A program made the translations under genes and the position numbers. The notes beneath the pieces are model-generated. The model was given only the letters and a program-made list of their open reading frames with translations. It was not told where the DNA came from and did no database searches. From assembly GCF_002157895.1 (NCBI RefSeq), contig NZ_CP021377.1:868001-932000 (forward strand): 64,000 nt of DNA. The letters are read 5' to 3'. This document shows positions 9,429-21,006 of the stretch, in pieces. The stretch is from Oceanisphaera profunda. GTDB taxonomy: Bacteria > Pseudomonadota > Gammaproteobacteria > Enterobacterales > Aeromonadaceae. The first letter of the stretch is position 1, and every line of letters begins with the position of its first letter.

Positions 9429-11270
9429 TTACACCTTATCTACTTGTTGTCCGGCCAAGGCCTGACGAATGGAAGCATCCATGCGTCGGGCGGCAAAGTC
9501 AGCCGTTTGTTGGTCTGTTTTCTCGACGGCTTGCTTAATGGCCGCCAAATCGTCACCGCTGGCGGCTTGCGCAAGCAAGTCAACACTGGCCACAATATTG
9601 GCCAGCTCAGATTCATTCAGTAACGCGGCGTCAACGGCCAGCGCACTATTAATATTTTCAATGACGCGTGCCGCTTCTACTTTTTGCTCGGCCAGCATGC
9701 GCGCATCTATGTCGCTTTGGGCATGCTCAAAAGATGCGGTCAGCATTTGGCTGATTTCGGCTTCATCTAAACCATAAGACGGCTTAACTTCGATAGCCGC
9801 TTGTACGCCTGATGACTTCTCCATGGCACTCACAGACAATAAACCGTCAGCATCCACCTGAAAGGTCACTTTAATATGTGCCGCACCCGCTGCCATCGGC
9901 GGAATATTGGTCAAATTAAAGCGTGCTAAAGAGCGACAATCCGCCACCAGCTCGCGCTCGCCTTGGACCACGTGAATGGCCATCGCCGTTTGGCCGTCTT
10001 TAAAAGTGGTAAATTCCTGCGCACGCGCCACCGGTATGGTGGTGTTACGTGGGATTACCTTTTCGACCAAACCGCCCATGGTTTCAAGACCCAACGACAG
10101 CGGGATCACATCCAGCAACAGCATATCGCTATCGGGCTTATTACCAATTAGCACATCTGCCTGAATGGCAGCACCTATGGCAACAACCTTGTCCGGATCC
10201 AAGCTGGTCAATGGCTCGGTGGCAAAAAACTCACCCACGCGCGTGCGCACAAGCGGCACCCGAGTTGAGCCACCCACCATCACCACTTCTTGAACCTCGG
10301 CGGCGGTGACGCCCGCATCTTTTAAGGCGCGGCGACAAGCCACCAAGGTTTTATTCACCCAAGGTAAAATCAGCGCGTCAAATTCATCGCGACTTAAGCT
10401 GCCCTGCCAACCTTGCCAGCTCACTTGCACGGAGTCTTGATCGGTCAGGCTTTGCTTAGCGGCACAGGCCACATCCAGCAAATTACGCTGCTGACTGGGG
10501 CTAAGCTCAGTAAGCTTGGCTTGCTGTTGGATCCAATCTGCCAGCATATGATCAAAGTCATCGCCGCCCAGAGCGGAATCGCCACCGGTGGCCAACACTT
10601 CAAATACGCCGCGATGCAGGCGTAAAATTGAAATATCGAAGGTGCCGCCGCCTAAATCAAATACCGCAATCACGCCCTCTTGGCCTGAGTCCAGACCATA
10701 AGCAATGGCGGCAGCGGTCGGCTCGTTAAGCAGGCGCAATACATTTAAGCCCGCTAATTGCGCCGCATCTTTGGTGCCTTGGCGCTGAGCATCATCAAAG
10801 TATGCAGGCACGGTAATTACCGCACCTTGCACGGGATTGCCTAAGCTTGCTTCGGCGCGTTCAGCCAGCACTTTAAGGATTTCCGCCGACACTTGTACCG
10901 GATTAACCGGTCCTTGCGGAGTGTTTAGGCTGATTAAGCCGTTATCACTTTCATTAAATGCATAAGGTAGGCGATGGCGTGGAATATCAGCCAAGGCTTT
11001 GCCCAGTAAACGTTTAACGGAGGAGATAGTATATTGAGGGTCTTGGTCGGCTTCGCGTTTGGCATCAAAGCCCACCCGCAAGGCTTGCGGGCCGTAGTGC
11101 ACCACAGAGGGCAGCAAGTCACGGCCTTGCTCATCAATCAGGGTTTCGGGCGCGCCGCTACGTACCACGGCCACTAAGGAATTAGTGGTACCGAGATCGA
11201 TGCCCACGGCCCACTTGTGCTCATGCGGTGCCGCGCTTTGGCCCGGCTCAGAAATTTGTAGTAATGCCAT
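9429..11270 (-). CDS. hscA: HscA, Hsp70-type chaperone for IscU cluster transfer
   Basis: Specialised Hsp70 that releases the nascent cluster from IscU with its co-chaperone HscB. The N-terminal ATPase domain shows [23 protein letters not shown] and VGGSTRVP blocks. The substrate-binding domain begins after the [14 protein letters not shown] block, and a helical lid completes the 613 residues. The gene lies 5 bp after hscB in the same operon and is translationally close to fdx. Confidence 0.97.
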   Translation of the reverse strand: MALLQISEPGQSAAPHEHKWAVGIDLGTTNSLVAVVRSGAPETLIDEQGRDLLPSVVHYGPQALRVGFDAKREADQDPQYTISSVKRLLGKALADIPRHRLPYAFNESDNGLISLNTPQGPVNPVQVSAEILKVLAERAEASLGNPVQGAVITVPAYFDDAQRQGTKDAAQLAGLNVLRLLNEPTAAAIAYGLDSGQEGVIAVFDLGGGTFDISILRLHRGVFEVLATGGDSALGGDDFDHMLADWIQQQAKLTELSPSQQRNLLDVACAAKQSLTDQDSVQVSWQGWQGSLSRDEFDALILPWVNKTLVACRRALKDAGVTAAEVQEVVMVGGSTRVPLVRTRVGEFFATEPLTSLDPDKVVAIGAAIQADVLIGNKPDSDMLLLDVIPLSLGLETMGGLVEKVIPRNTTIPVARAQEFTTFKDGQTAMAIHVVQGERELVADCRSLARFNLTNIPPMAAGAAHIKVTFQVDADGLLSVSAMEKSSGVQAAIEVKPSYGLDEAEISQMLTASFEHAQSDIDARMLAEQKVEAARVIENINSALAVDAALLNESELANIVASVDLLAQAASGDDLAAIKQAVEKTDQQTADFAARRMDASIRQALAGQQVDKV

Positions 11271-11275
11271 TAGGG

Positions 11276-11839
11276 TTAGAAGTCCTGCTGCGCATCTTCC
11301 AAACGTTCGAGTTCGGCATGCAGCTTAGTCATGAATTTAAGTTTACGTACCGTATCGGCAGCGGCGTGCCAGTCGGCAGCCGCCAGTTGCTGAGTAAGCT
11401 CGGCATAATACTCGTTCGTCGCCTGCTGCAACTCTTGTTCAAAGGCCATAATGGCGGCAAATATGTCGGCGGCTTCACCCAGCTCTTCGAGCTGCTCACG
11501 CCATTCCATCTGCTGCATTAAAAACAGCGGATCTTTGAGCGTTTGCTGCTCGGCATTAAGCTCGACACCCTGCAAAGACAATAAATATTCGGCGCGGTTC
11601 AGCGGCTGTTTAAGCGTTGTGTAAGCGTCGTTAATATAGGCGGCACGTTGTACCGCCTGCAGACGCTCTCGCTCAGGGTGTGCGGCAAATTTATCGGGGT
11701 GAAACTGCATTTGCAGCCCACGATAAGTCTCGGCTAGGGCTTGGGCGTCTTGCTCAAACTGTGCAGTTAACCCAAACAGCTCAAAGTAATTCATAGTTTG
11801 TGCCGTTTTACCCTGACCTATTGTACCGAGTGCTGTCAT
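11276..11839 (-). CDS. hscB: HscB, J-domain co-chaperone of HscA
   Basis: J-protein that delivers IscU to HscA. The J-domain HPD motif is in QMQFHPDKF, and the C-terminal helical bundle binds IscU. Two starts are possible. ATG at 11794 gives the family-like MNYFELFGL start (172 residues) but has little ribosome-site signal. ATG at 11839 has AGGA 6 nt upstream and adds 15 residues. The longer form is listed because of its ribosome site, while homology favours the shorter one. Confidence 0.9.
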   Translation of the reverse strand: MTALGTIGQGKTAQTMNYFELFGLTAQFEQDAQALAETYRGLQMQFHPDKFAAHPERERLQAVQRAAYINDAYTTLKQPLNRAEYLLSLQGVELNAEQQTLKDPLFLMQQMEWREQLEELGEAADIFAAIMAFEQELQQATNEYYAELTQQLAAADWHAAADTVRKLKFMTKLHAELERLEDAQQDF

Positions 11840-11863
11840 GCCAAATCCTATTATGCCAAGCGC

Positions 11864-12187
11864 TTAAACGTTAAAGCTTTCACCGCAACCGCATTCGCCA
11901 TCGGTATTGGGGTTATTGAACTTAAAGCCTTCGTTCAAGCCTTCTTTGGCGAAGTCGAGTTCGGTACCGTTCAGATACACCAAGCTTTTGCTATCGACGA
12001 TCACTTTAACATCGCCATGCTCGAACACTTGATCGCCTTCAGACAGTTCATCGACGAATTCCAGCACATAGGCCAGGCCCGAGCAGCCAGAGGTTTTCAC
12101 CCCTAAGCGTAAGCCTAAGCCTTTGCCTCTGTTGTTCAAGAAAGTCTGCACGCGGTGTGCCGCTGCATCGGTAATGGTGATCGCCAT
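11864..12187 (-). CDS. iscA: IscA, A-type Fe-S carrier protein
   Basis: A 107-residue A-type carrier that moves iron or clusters to target proteins. The three conserved cysteines are visible at 35 (SGCSG) and near the C-terminus in GECGCGESF (about 99 and 101). The length equals that of E. coli IscA. It lies 11 bp after iscU. Confidence 0.96.
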   Translation of the reverse strand: MAITITDAAAHRVQTFLNNRGKGLGLRLGVKTSGCSGLAYVLEFVDELSEGDQVFEHGDVKVIVDSKSLVYLNGTELDFAKEGLNEGFKFNNPNTDGECGCGESFNV

Positions 12188-12198
12188 GGTGTCTCCGT

Positions 12199-12585
12199 TT
12201 ACGCTAAGTTTTTCTTCTTCTTATAATCGTCGATGGCTGCCTTAATGGCATCCTCTGCCAAAATAGAGCAGTGGATCTTCACCGGCGGCAAAGCCAACTC
12301 TTCGGCAATATCGGTATTTTTGATGCTGCCTGCTTCTTCTAAGCTCTTACCTTTCACCCATTCGGTGATAAGGGAGCTTGAGGCAATCGCCGAGCCACAA
12401 CCGTAGGTTTTGAACTTGGCGTCTTCAATAATACCTGCATCGTTAATTTTAAGCTGCAGCTTCATTACGTCGCCACAGGCCGGTGCACCTACCATGCCAG
12501 TGGCAATGGTGGGGTCGTTTTTGTCAAAACCGCCGACGTTACGGGGGTTTTCATAGTGATCTATTACTTTTTCGCTGTAAGCCAT
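12199..12585 (-). CDS. iscU: IscU, Fe-S cluster scaffold
   Basis: Scaffold on which IscS-derived sulfur and iron form clusters. The protein is 128 residues with cluster cysteines at 37 (GAPACGD), 63 (TYGCGSA) and 106 (LPPVKIHC), the last within the HscA-binding LPPVK motif. The ATG at 12585 ([14 protein letters not shown]) is chosen over an upstream in-frame codon because AGGA lies 7 nt before it and it matches the family start. Confidence 0.97.
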   Translation of the reverse strand: MAYSEKVIDHYENPRNVGGFDKNDPTIATGMVGAPACGDVMKLQLKINDAGIIEDAKFKTYGCGSAIASSSLITEWVKGKSLEEAGSIKNTDIAEELALPPVKIHCSILAEDAIKAAIDDYKKKKNLA

Positions 12586-12651
12586 GATTTTATCCTCACA
12601 CAATGCTTGATGGTTTAGACGCCATTAGTTTAGGCACCCAGGGGGTACACC

Positions 12652-13866
12652 TTAATGGTGTGCCCATTCCACTTGATCCAAATCTATTCCGTCTTTAAAC
12701 ATTTCCCACAATGGAGACATGTCACGCAGACGGCCAATGGCTTCATTCACCAGTGTAATGGCGTAGTCAATCTGTGCTTCAGTAGTGAAGCGACCGATGC
12801 TAAAGCGAATTGAGCTGTGCGCTAATTCGTCGTTTAAACCTAAAGCACGCAATACATACGAAGGCTCAAGACTGGCTGAAGTACAAGCCGAACCAGACGA
12901 TACGGCTAAGTCTTTCAACGCCATGATCAGTGATTCACCTTCAACATAGGCGAAGCTGATATTCAGGATGCCTGGCACTTTTTGCTCAAGGTGGCCGTTA
13001 ACATACACTTCTTCGATGTCTTTCAGACCGTTATATAAGCGCTGGCGTAAAGCTAAGATACGCTCGCCTTCACTGTGCATTTCTTCTTTAGCAATACGCA
13101 GTGCTTCGCCCATGCCCACAATTTGGTGAGTGGCTAAGGTGCCTGAGCGCATGCCACGTTCGTGACCGCCACCGTGCATCTGTGCTTCTAAGCGCACGCG
13201 GGGCTTGCGCGATACATACAGCGCGCCTATGCCTTTAGGACCGTAAATTTTATGAGCTGAAATCGATAACAAGTCGATATTCATATCATTCACGTCGACG
13301 TCAATCTTACCGACGCTTTGTGCGGCATCAACGTGGAACATGATTTTACGGCTGCGGCATAATTCACCGATCGCTTTCACGTCTTGGATCACACCAGTTT
13401 CGTTATTCACGTGCATGATGCTCACCAAGATGGTGTCGTCACGCATGGCGTTTTCGATTTGTTCAAGGGTAAACAGACCGCTGGACTGAGGCTCTAAATA
13501 GGTAACCTCATAGCCTTCACGCTCTAACTGACGGCAAGGGTCTAATACTGCTTTATGCTCGGTTTTAGAGGTAATAATGTGCTTACCTTTTTTACCGTAG
13601 AAGTTAGCAATGCCTTTGATGGCCAAGTTATCAGACTCGGTGGCGCCAGAGGTAAAGACAATTTCGCGCGGATCCGCATTGATCAAGTCGGCGATTTGAT
13701 TACGGGCGATATCAACCCGCTCTTCTGCCTGCCAACCGAAACGGTGCGAGCGAGAAGCGGGGTTACCAAAAATGCCATCAGGGGTGAGGCATTCCATCAT
13801 CTGTTCGGCAACGCGTGGGTCTACCGGACAGGTAGCCGCATAGTCGAGGTAAATGGGCAGTTTCAT
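12652..13866 (-). CDS. iscS: IscS, cysteine desulfurase
   Basis: PLP enzyme that takes sulfur from cysteine for Fe-S clusters and tRNA thiolation. Its 404 residues equal E. coli IscS. The PLP lysine is at 206 ([10 protein letters not shown]) and the mobile active-site Cys at 328 ([15 protein letters not shown]). It sits between iscR (86-bp gap) and iscU (66-bp gap). Confidence 0.98.
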   Translation of the reverse strand: MKLPIYLDYAATCPVDPRVAEQMMECLTPDGIFGNPASRSHRFGWQAEERVDIARNQIADLINADPREIVFTSGATESDNLAIKGIANFYGKKGKHIITSKTEHKAVLDPCRQLEREGYEVTYLEPQSSGLFTLEQIENAMRDDTILVSIMHVNNETGVIQDVKAIGELCRSRKIMFHVDAAQSVGKIDVDVNDMNIDLLSISAHKIYGPKGIGALYVSRKPRVRLEAQMHGGGHERGMRSGTLATHQIVGMGEALRIAKEEMHSEGERILALRQRLYNGLKDIEEVYVNGHLEQKVPGILNISFAYVEGESLIMALKDLAVSSGSACTSASLEPSYVLRALGLNDELAHSSIRFSIGRFTTEAQIDYAITLVNEAIGRLRDMSPLWEMFKDGIDLDQVEWAHH

Positions 13867-13952
13867 TATATTCTCCGTTACAGCGCTGCTTGTTCGGCAG
13901 TCTTGGCATCGACATTTAACACTAAAGTTAAGCTCAATTGCTGTGGTTCTGG

Positions 13953-14411
13953 TTAATCCAGAGTCAACAGACTTAAGGTATTATCTTGCTGTTCGGGCAC
14001 GCGCCTTTTGGCTTGCTGGCTTACCAGCTCGGCCAAGCTAATGCCTTCTAAAAAATCGCTAATGCGGTCACTTAAAGCGCACCATAAGGTGTGCGTCAGA
14101 CACTGACTGCCGTTATGACAATCGCCCTTACCTTGGCATTTAGTGGCGTCTACGGATTCGTCGACCGCCACTATAATCGCGCCCACCGAAATAGACGCCT
14201 TAGCCATGCCCAGCAAATAACCGCCACCGGGGCCGCGCACACTGCTCACTAAGCCATGTTTGCGCAACCGGGCAAATAATTGCTCAAGGTAAGACAGAGA
14301 AATGCCCTGACGCTCAGAGATATGAGCCAGTGATACAGGTCCTGCATCACCGTGCAAGGCTACATCCAACATGGCTGTTACAGCATAACGCCCTTTTGAT
14401 GTGAGTCTCAT
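13953..14411 (-). CDS. iscR: IscR, Fe-S-sensing Rrf2-family regulator
   Basis: Transcription factor whose [2Fe-2S] form represses its own operon. It has an N-terminal winged helix ([20 protein letters not shown]) and cluster ligands Cys92, Cys98, Cys104 and His107, at the same numbering as E. coli. The 152 residues are slightly shorter than E. coli (162). It heads the isc operon, with two IscR sites just upstream. Confidence 0.97.
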   Translation of the reverse strand: MRLTSKGRYAVTAMLDVALHGDAGPVSLAHISERQGISLSYLEQLFARLRKHGLVSSVRGPGGGYLLGMAKASISVGAIIVAVDESVDATKCQGKGDCHNGSQCLTHTLWCALSDRISDFLEGISLAELVSQQAKRRVPEQQDNTLSLLTLD

Positions 14412-14448
14412 CTCGTTCCACCCTTTCTAAATATAGCGTCAGGTTGCC

Positions 14449-14473
14449 ATACCCGAGTAAATCAGTCAAGTAT
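14449..14473 (-). promoter_or_regulatory. Type-1 IscR binding site, proximal to iscR
   Basis: The 25-bp dyad (minus strand ATACTTGACTGATTTAC then TCGGGTAT) matches the type-1 consensus ATASYYGACTRWWWYAGTCRRSTAT closely. Its centre is about 50 bp before the iscR ATG, suited to autorepression by cluster-loaded IscR. Confidence 0.82.
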
Positions 14474-14474
14474 T

Positions 14475-14499
14475 AAACCTGACTGAAATAGTCGGTTAT
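14475..14499 (-). promoter_or_regulatory. Type-1 IscR binding site, distal to iscR
   Basis: A second 25-bp dyad (minus strand ATAACCGACTATTTC then AGTCAGGTTT) matches the same consensus except in the last bases. A single base separates it from the proximal site. It ends 7 bp from the trmJ 3' end. Confidence 0.78.
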
Positions 14500-14506
14500 T
14501 ACCCGC

Positions 14507-15226
14507 TTATTGGCGACCGCTTTTTTGGATAGAGGTTAAGATACCACGCAAAATATTCAGCTCTTGCTCTTCGGGGCGAGCCCGATTAAATAGGCGGCGT
14601 AACTTAGTCATCACCTGGCCTGGATGCGCTTTAATGATGAAGCCGGTTTCCAGCAAGCTTGCTTCTAAATGCTGATAAAAACGCTCTAAGTCAGCGGACA
14701 ACGGATAGCCCGCTTCAGGCTCGGCGTTGGCCTGCTCTGCAGCCAACCACGCCATGCGCACTTCATAACTGAGTGTTTGTACGGCCATAGCTAAGTTCAA
14801 TGAGCTGTAATCCGGGTTAGCCGGAATGGCCACGTGAAACTGACATAAGTGCAGTTCATCATTGCTTAAGCCGGTACGCTCGCGGCCAAAAACCAGCGCC
14901 ACCTTATGCTGTGGTGCTTCGCGCAGCACTTTTTCGCCCGCTTCACGCGCATCCAGCATTGGCCAAGATAAGGTGCGCGAGCGCGCACTGGTACCAATCA
15001 CCAGCCCGCAGTCGGCGACTGCTTCCGCTAAGGTGCTTACCACGCGCGCATTTTCTAACACGTCGTGGGCACCGGCCGACAGCGCTATGGCTTGATCGTC
15101 GATAGGATTGACCGGATCCACCAGCCAAAGCTCAGTGAGTCCCATGGTTTTCATGGCGCGGGCGGCAGAGCCGATATTTCCTGTGTGTGAGGTGTTAACC
15201 AACACGATGCGTATTTGCTCAAGCAT
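14507..15226 (-). CDS. trmJ: tRNA (cytidine/uridine-32-2'-O)-methyltransferase TrmJ
   Basis: SPOUT-class enzyme that methylates the ribose at position 32 of tRNA. The [30 protein letters not shown] start and the SAM-binding knot blocks [13 protein letters not shown] and [17 protein letters not shown] are clear. ATG at 15226 is chosen because it matches the family start. An in-frame TTG at 15241 would add five residues. It is upstream of iscR, the conserved gammaproteobacterial neighbour, with the IscR sites between them. Confidence 0.94.
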   Translation of the reverse strand: MLEQIRIVLVNTSHTGNIGSAARAMKTMGLTELWLVDPVNPIDDQAIALSAGAHDVLENARVVSTLAEAVADCGLVIGTSARSRTLSWPMLDAREAGEKVLREAPQHKVALVFGRERTGLSNDELHLCQFHVAIPANPDYSSLNLAMAVQTLSYEVRMAWLAAEQANAEPEAGYPLSADLERFYQHLEASLLETGFIIKAHPGQVMTKLRRLFNRARPEEQELNILRGILTSIQKSGRQ

Positions 15227-15289
15227 AGCTAGCAAGTCCAAGGGTGCTTAAGGCAAAAGATTCTAGCACAGTCATGGCCCGCTGTAAGC

Positions 15290-15317
15290 GGGATTAGGGA
15301 TTAGGGATTAGGGATTA
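15290..15317. repeat. Perfect heptad array (GGGATTA x4)
   Basis: Four exact copies of GGGATTA. On the nlpI sense strand this reads TAATCCC, with TAA in each unit. The plus strand also carries TAG across each unit junction. It lies past the nlpI terminator, in the 261-bp nlpI-trmJ gap. Confidence 0.95.
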
Positions 15318-15338
15318 GTCTTTGCGCTCTTATCTGTT

Positions 15339-15361
15339 CATTGCGAGGCACGAAGCAATCC
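15339..15361. repeat. CATTGCGAGG-type dispersed repeat, single arm
   Basis: CATTGCGAGGCACGAAGCAATCC resembles both arms of the inverted repeat at 59382-59466. It looks like a short or partial member of the same family. Confidence 0.6.
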
Positions 15362-15385
15362 AGCTCTTCGTCTTAAGCTTTACTT

Positions 15386-15413
15386 GGCGCTGGGCGCTTG
15401 GAGCCGGGCGCTA
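15386..15413 (-). repeat. Class B heptad array downstream of nlpI
   Basis: Four 7-bp units on the plus strand: GGCGCTG, GGCGCTT, GGAGCCG, GGCGCTA. Read on the nlpI sense strand it starts TAGCGCC, the class B signature, and runs on to AAGTAAA. Confidence 0.75.
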
Positions 15414-15431
15414 TGTTTTGACCTTACCAAT

Positions 15432-15463
15432 AAAAAAGCCAAGTGCGGTGACACACTTGGCTT
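15432..15463 (-). terminator. nlpI terminator
   Basis: Stem AAGCCAAGTG / CACTTGGCTT (15436-15463) with an 8-nt loop, then a T run on the minus strand, 24 bp past the nlpI stop. Confidence 0.88.
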
Positions 15464-15487
15464 AAGAGTTCAGTAATATGCGATGGC

Positions 15488-16363
15488 TTAGCGAGTTGGA
15501 TTAGCAGCTTCTGCGGCTAAGTCTAACTCCAGTAACGAATATCTGTGTTCAACAAAATCATATACGTTAGTGGCAATGGCCAACTTGAAATAGACTTCGG
15601 CTTGTTGCGGCTCACCGTTGTGCTGGGCTCGCTTGGCTAAGTAAAAGTAGGCTTCGCATAAGCGCTCGGCTAACTCTTGATTATCCACGCTTTCCTCACT
15701 GATGCGGTTCAGTAACTGCTCTTCATCGGCAGTGCCTAAATAGACATTCACTATGTCCCACGCCCATTCATCACTCCCATATTGCACTTGATGATTTTTG
15801 AGTGATTGGAGCGCTGACTTAGGGTCTATCTTTTCCAGTGCTAAATACCATAACAATAGACGGTACGGATCTGTGGGCTCTTCATCGAGAAACACCTTCA
15901 GATCCCGTGCCGCTAATGCTGGGCGTCCGCCGTAATACAGCGCTATGCCGCGGTTTAAGTTGGCATAGGTATAGTCGGGTGCCAGCTCCAGCGCCGAGTC
16001 AAAAGACTCATACGCTTCGTCAAAGTCCTGATTCTGTGTTAAATACACGCCGTTAAGATTATAGGCATCAGCAAAGTCCGGTCGCTCGCGAAGAGCGCGA
16101 TTGAAATCGAGCCGCGCCATGGCGCGTAAGCCTACGCGATCGAAAATGACGCCGCGCTGAAAAAATAATTCAGCGCGCTGCTGTGGCGTTAAGCCAGGTG
16201 AGTTTAGCATTTGCCCCAAACGGGCAATTCCCAGCTCACTCTCGTATGAAACCTGCATTGGAATAGGCAGCACCAAGGTTGATTTAACTGCTTGTGGTGC
16301 ACTGCAACCTAGCAATAAGCAAGTTACCAATACTAAAGGGCCGAGCAATAATCTATGGTTCAA
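15488..16363 (-). CDS. nlpI: NlpI, TPR lipoprotein adaptor for peptidoglycan hydrolases
   Basis: This 291-residue lipoprotein has lipobox Cys at about 20 (LLLGCSAP) and tandem TPRs. Blocks such as GVIFDRVGLRAMARLDF, NLNGVYLTQNQDFDEAYESFDSALELAP and YANLNRGIALYYGGR match E. coli NlpI (294 residues). NlpI sits at the outer membrane and controls MepS turnover and hydrolase complexes. It is not pilF despite being a TPR lipoprotein. It forms a single-gene unit with its own terminator. Confidence 0.94.
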   Translation of the reverse strand: MNHRLLLGPLVLVTCLLLGCSAPQAVKSTLVLPIPMQVSYESELGIARLGQMLNSPGLTPQQRAELFFQRGVIFDRVGLRAMARLDFNRALRERPDFADAYNLNGVYLTQNQDFDEAYESFDSALELAPDYTYANLNRGIALYYGGRPALAARDLKVFLDEEPTDPYRLLLWYLALEKIDPKSALQSLKNHQVQYGSDEWAWDIVNVYLGTADEEQLLNRISEESVDNQELAERLCEAYFYLAKRAQHNGEPQQAEVYFKLAIATNVYDFVEHRYSLLELDLAAEAANPTR

Positions 16364-16444
16364 GACGGCTCCGAACTTGTCTCATTATGAACTCATGTTA
16401 TGCAGCTAAACGACATTTGTCATGTAGCAAATGCATTTCACAAT

Positions 16445-16467
16445 AAAAAGGGCCCTTATGGGCCCTT
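16445..16467 (-). terminator. secF terminator
   Basis: Stem AAGGGCCC / GGGCCCTT with a TTAT loop (16448-16467), followed by a T run on the minus strand, 11 bp past the secF stop. Confidence 0.88.
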
Positions 16468-16477
16468 AGTAAAAACG

Positions 16478-17422
16478 CTATACCAATGGGTCCTGATCAG
16501 CCCCTTCCTTTTCAATCTGGGGTGGGAGCATGTGCTCACGCTTCACACCCAACATCATAGCCCAAGCGCTGGCTATATAGATAGAAGAGTAAGTACCAAA
16601 ACCAATACCCAACAGCAATGCAGTCGCAAAACCGTGGATAAGTACCCCGCCTTTCAAGAACAAGGCCACCACCACCACTAATGTGGTGAACGAGGTAATT
16701 AAGGTCCGGCTCAAGGTATCGGTAATAGCTTCGTTAAATACCTGTACCGTGCTGACCGTGCGCACGCGACGAAAGCTTTCGCGCACTCGATCAAACACCA
16801 CAATAGTATCGTTTAACGAATAACCGATTACGGTGAGCAAGGCCGCCACTATGGTCAAATCGACTTCAATTTGGATCCACGAGAATACGCCGAGCGTAAT
16901 GATGACATCGTGCGCCAGTGACATCACAGCACCCGAGGCTAAGCGCCATTCAAAGCGTAGCCCCACGTAGGCCATAATACACAGTAAAGCGGCCAAAATG
17001 GCTAAGCCGCCCTGCTCCGCCAACTCTTTACCAATGGCGGGGCCCACAAACTCCAGGCGCTTCATTTCTGCTGGGTTATTGGCTTGTTGTACCGCCACTA
17101 ATACGCCATCGCCTTGCTGCTGCACATCACCGTCGGCGTGGGGTGCTAAGCGTATTAACACATCACGACTGGTACCAAAGTTTTGCACTGTGGCGCCCGC
17201 CAATCCGGCTGTATCTAATTGCTGGCGTACTTCATCCAAGTCTACCGATTGACTAAACTCCACTTCAACTACAGTGCCGCCAGTGAAGTCTAAGCCCCAG
17301 TTCAAGCCTTTGGTAAACAAAGAATAGAAACACAGCGCTATCAATACCAAGGAAAAAACAGACGCCGCCTTGGCATGGCGCATAAAGCGAATGGGCTCTC
17401 GGGTTTTGAGGATCTCAAACAT
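16478..17422 (-). CDS. secF: SecF, Sec translocon accessory subunit
   Basis: RND-like subunit that works with SecD to pull proteins across the inner membrane using the proton gradient. The 314 residues show a first membrane helix at about 20-38, a periplasmic loop, and the SecF-type second-half blocks DVIITLGVFSW, GYSLNDTIVVFDRVRE and five further helices. It follows secD by 12 bp in the order yajC-secD-secF. Confidence 0.96.
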   Translation of the reverse strand: MFEILKTREPIRFMRHAKAASVFSLVLIALCFYSLFTKGLNWGLDFTGGTVVEVEFSQSVDLDEVRQQLDTAGLAGATVQNFGTSRDVLIRLAPHADGDVQQQGDGVLVAVQQANNPAEMKRLEFVGPAIGKELAEQGGLAILAALLCIMAYVGLRFEWRLASGAVMSLAHDVIITLGVFSWIQIEVDLTIVAALLTVIGYSLNDTIVVFDRVRESFRRVRTVSTVQVFNEAITDTLSRTLITSFTTLVVVVALFLKGGVLIHGFATALLLGIGFGTYSSIYIASAWAMMLGVKREHMLPPQIEKEGADQDPLV

Positions 17423-17434
17423 GCTGTAACTTCC

Positions 17435-19288
17435 TCATATCGACAATTTGCTGAGACGTTTGCCGCCCCAGAGCAAGTTCACTATGGCCCGTGTTCCCAC
17501 AATCGCGGTAAACATCGAAGCCAAAATACCTATGATCAAGGTGATGGCAAAGCCTTTGATGGGGCCCGTGCCTATCGCAAACAAGATAATTGCGGTGATC
17601 AAGGTGGTAATGTTGGAGTCGGCAATGGTACCCAGTGCCTTGTCGTAGCCCACGTGTATGGCTTGCTGTACACCGCGACCGTCTCTGAGCTCTTCACGAA
17701 TTCGCTCAAAGATAAGCACGTTGGCATCCACCGACATCCCTATGGTCAGCACGATACCGGCAATACCAGGCAGCGTCATGGTGGCACCGGGCACCATAGA
17801 CATCACGCCTATGATGATCACCAAGTTGGCAAATAAAGCCACGTTCGCCACCAAACCAAACTTACGATAATAAATCGCCATGAAGATCACCACGGCCAAC
17901 ATGCCGTACAACATAGCCATAATACCGTTTTCGATATTTTGCTTGCCCAGGCTTGGGCCTATGGTGCGCTCTTCCACAATTTGAATAGGCGCGATTAAGG
18001 CACCGGCGCGCAGCAATAAGGATAAATTTTGCGCTTCCGCCATCGAGTCTATGCCGGTAATGCGAAAACTACGGCCTAAACGTGATTGTATGGTGGCAAT
18101 GTTAATCACTTCTTGCTGTTTGTAGAGCTGGCTTGAGCCATCCTCATTTTTTTCATCACCGGTTTTATACTCGGTAAACACAGTCGCCATGGAGCGGCCT
18201 ACGTTATCCTTGGTAAAATCGGCCATGCGGCTACCACCGGGCGCATCCAAGCTGATGTTCACTTGCGGACGACTAAACTCATCCATGCTGGCACTGGAAT
18301 CAACGATGTGCTCACCAGTCAAGATCACTCGCTTTTGCAGCACCACGGGGCGATTATTACGATCGCGCATCAACTCACTGTTGGCGGGTACACGACCTGC
18401 ATCGGCCGCGGCTAGGTCGGCTTTCTCATCGATTAAACGAAACTCAAGAGTCGCGGTAGCACCCAAAATCTCTTTGGCGCGCGCCGTATCTTGAATACCG
18501 GGCAGTTGCACTACGATACGATCCGCACCTTGGCGTTGTACCAAGGGTTCGGCCACACCCAATTCGTTAACGCGGTTACGAATAATGGTGATGTTTTGCT
18601 GCAGTGCGTATTCTTTTACTTCTTTTAAGCGCTGCTCGCTCATAGTGGCAAACAAGCCGAAGTTATCGCCGCTGTCGCGCTCAGAAAACACCAAGCCCGG
18701 GTAACGATCCCGTAAATAACTTAAACTCTGATTGCGGGTATCGGCGTCACGAAACACCACTAAAGTGCCGTCGTCTTTGCTCAATACACCCGAATAACGC
18801 AGGCGTTTTTCCCGTAAATCGGTACGGAAGTCTTGAATTCGTTGTTCTTGGACACGGTTAAGTGCTTCGTCCATGTCCACTTCCATCAGAAAGTGCACAC
18901 CACCGCGCAAGTCCAAGCCTAATTTAAGCGGGCCAGCACCTATGGTTTGTAACCAATGGGGGGTGGCGGGCGCCAAGTTAAGGGCCGTAATGTAGTTATC
19001 ACCCAACAGCTCGGCGATTAATTCTTTGCCTTTCAGCTGGTCGTCGGTGTCGCGAAAACGCACCAACAATTGATTGTCTTCCAGTGCGGCACTTTTAATT
19101 TCTATGTCCGCAGCTGCTAAACGCTGCTGCGTTTTAACCAGTATTTCGCTCGTTACTTGGGTACCGCGAGTGCCGGATACCTGTAATGCGGGGTCTTCAC
19201 CAAATAAATTGGGTGCTGCATATAGAAAACTGATGGCGACCACGAAGATCACCATCAAGTATTTCCACAGCGGATATCGGTTTAACAC
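17435..19288 (-). CDS. secD: SecD, Sec translocon accessory subunit
   Basis: A 617-residue partner of SecF with a large periplasmic P1 head. The [16 protein letters not shown] and [16 protein letters not shown] blocks of the periplasmic part and the [19 protein letters not shown] block of membrane helices 4-5 are visible. Length matches E. coli (615). It lies 19 bp after yajC and 12 bp before secF. Confidence 0.97.
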   Translation of the reverse strand: MLNRYPLWKYLMVIFVVAISFLYAAPNLFGEDPALQVSGTRGTQVTSEILVKTQQRLAAADIEIKSAALEDNQLLVRFRDTDDQLKGKELIAELLGDNYITALNLAPATPHWLQTIGAGPLKLGLDLRGGVHFLMEVDMDEALNRVQEQRIQDFRTDLREKRLRYSGVLSKDDGTLVVFRDADTRNQSLSYLRDRYPGLVFSERDSGDNFGLFATMSEQRLKEVKEYALQQNITIIRNRVNELGVAEPLVQRQGADRIVVQLPGIQDTARAKEILGATATLEFRLIDEKADLAAADAGRVPANSELMRDRNNRPVVLQKRVILTGEHIVDSSASMDEFSRPQVNISLDAPGGSRMADFTKDNVGRSMATVFTEYKTGDEKNEDGSSQLYKQQEVINIATIQSRLGRSFRITGIDSMAEAQNLSLLLRAGALIAPIQIVEERTIGPSLGKQNIENGIMAMLYGMLAVVIFMAIYYRKFGLVANVALFANLVIIIGVMSMVPGATMTLPGIAGIVLTIGMSVDANVLIFERIREELRDGRGVQQAIHVGYDKALGTIADSNITTLITAIILFAIGTGPIKGFAITLIIGILASMFTAIVGTRAIVNLLWGGKRLSKLSI

Positions 19289-19307
19289 GCTGTGCTCCTT
19301 AAGAGGC

Positions 19308-19634
19308 TTAAAGGGACTGAATAGAACCCTTAGGCAGGACGGCAGTAATGAAGTCCTTCTTAATGGTCACTTGGCTTTGCTCGCTCAAGCTCAGCAGCAC
19401 ATAATCGCTGTCGGCTGTAATTTTTGCGATCTTGCCTACCAAGCCACCGTTGGTCAGCACTTCGTCGCCTTTGCCCAGAGCAGACATCAGGTTCTTGTGC
19501 TCTTTAACGCGCTTAGACTGAGGACGGAAAATCATAAAGTAAAAAATCAAACCAAATACGGCCAGCATGATGATCATTTCCATGCCACCACCAGCAGCGC
19601 CACCTTGAGCATGAGCGTTAGAGATAAAGTTCAT
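19308..19634 (-). CDS. yajC: YajC, small Sec-associated membrane protein
   Basis: A 108-residue single-span protein with an N-terminal membrane helix (about 18-36), the [15 protein letters not shown] block and the conserved [14 protein letters not shown] core. It associates with SecDF and AcrB in E. coli. It is the first of yajC-secD-secF and lies 113 bp after tgt. Confidence 0.96.
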   Translation of the reverse strand: MNFISNAHAQGGAAGGGMEMIIMLAVFGLIFYFMIFRPQSKRVKEHKNLMSALGKGDEVLTNGGLVGKIAKITADSDYVLLSLSEQSQVTIKKDFITAVLPKGSIQSL

Positions 19635-19747
19635 TAGTTTTCCTTCCTCATTGATAATTAAACGATAAAATAATTAAGCGTTAAATCCCTAAGAGCCATC
19701 TAAAAAACAGGACGCAATGCCCTGCTCTTTACTGACAAATAAAGCGG

Positions 19748-20911
<1,164 letters not shown>

Positions 20912-20942
20912 TCAGAGAAACAGTCTGATCTTGCTTTTTAAT

Positions 20943-21006
20943 GGTGAGGAGTGAGGTGTAACACAACGCCACGCCTCACACTTTACTATTTACGCCTCAC
21001 GCTTCG
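20943..21006 (-). repeat. Class A heptad arrays at the queA 3' end
   Basis: Plus-strand units CGCCTCA, CACTTTA, CTATTTA, CGCCTCA, CGCTTCG at 20972-21006 keep exact 7-bp spacing and run into queA. The QueA end KREA-stop is encoded by the same heptads. A second, oppositely written set (GGTGAGG, AGTGAGG, TGTAACA) lies at 20943-20963. Confidence 0.78.

Noticed and set aside
15488-16363. PilF/PilW as the identity of the TPR lipoprotein
   Set aside because: Motif blocks and length match NlpI, and it is not linked to pilus genes.
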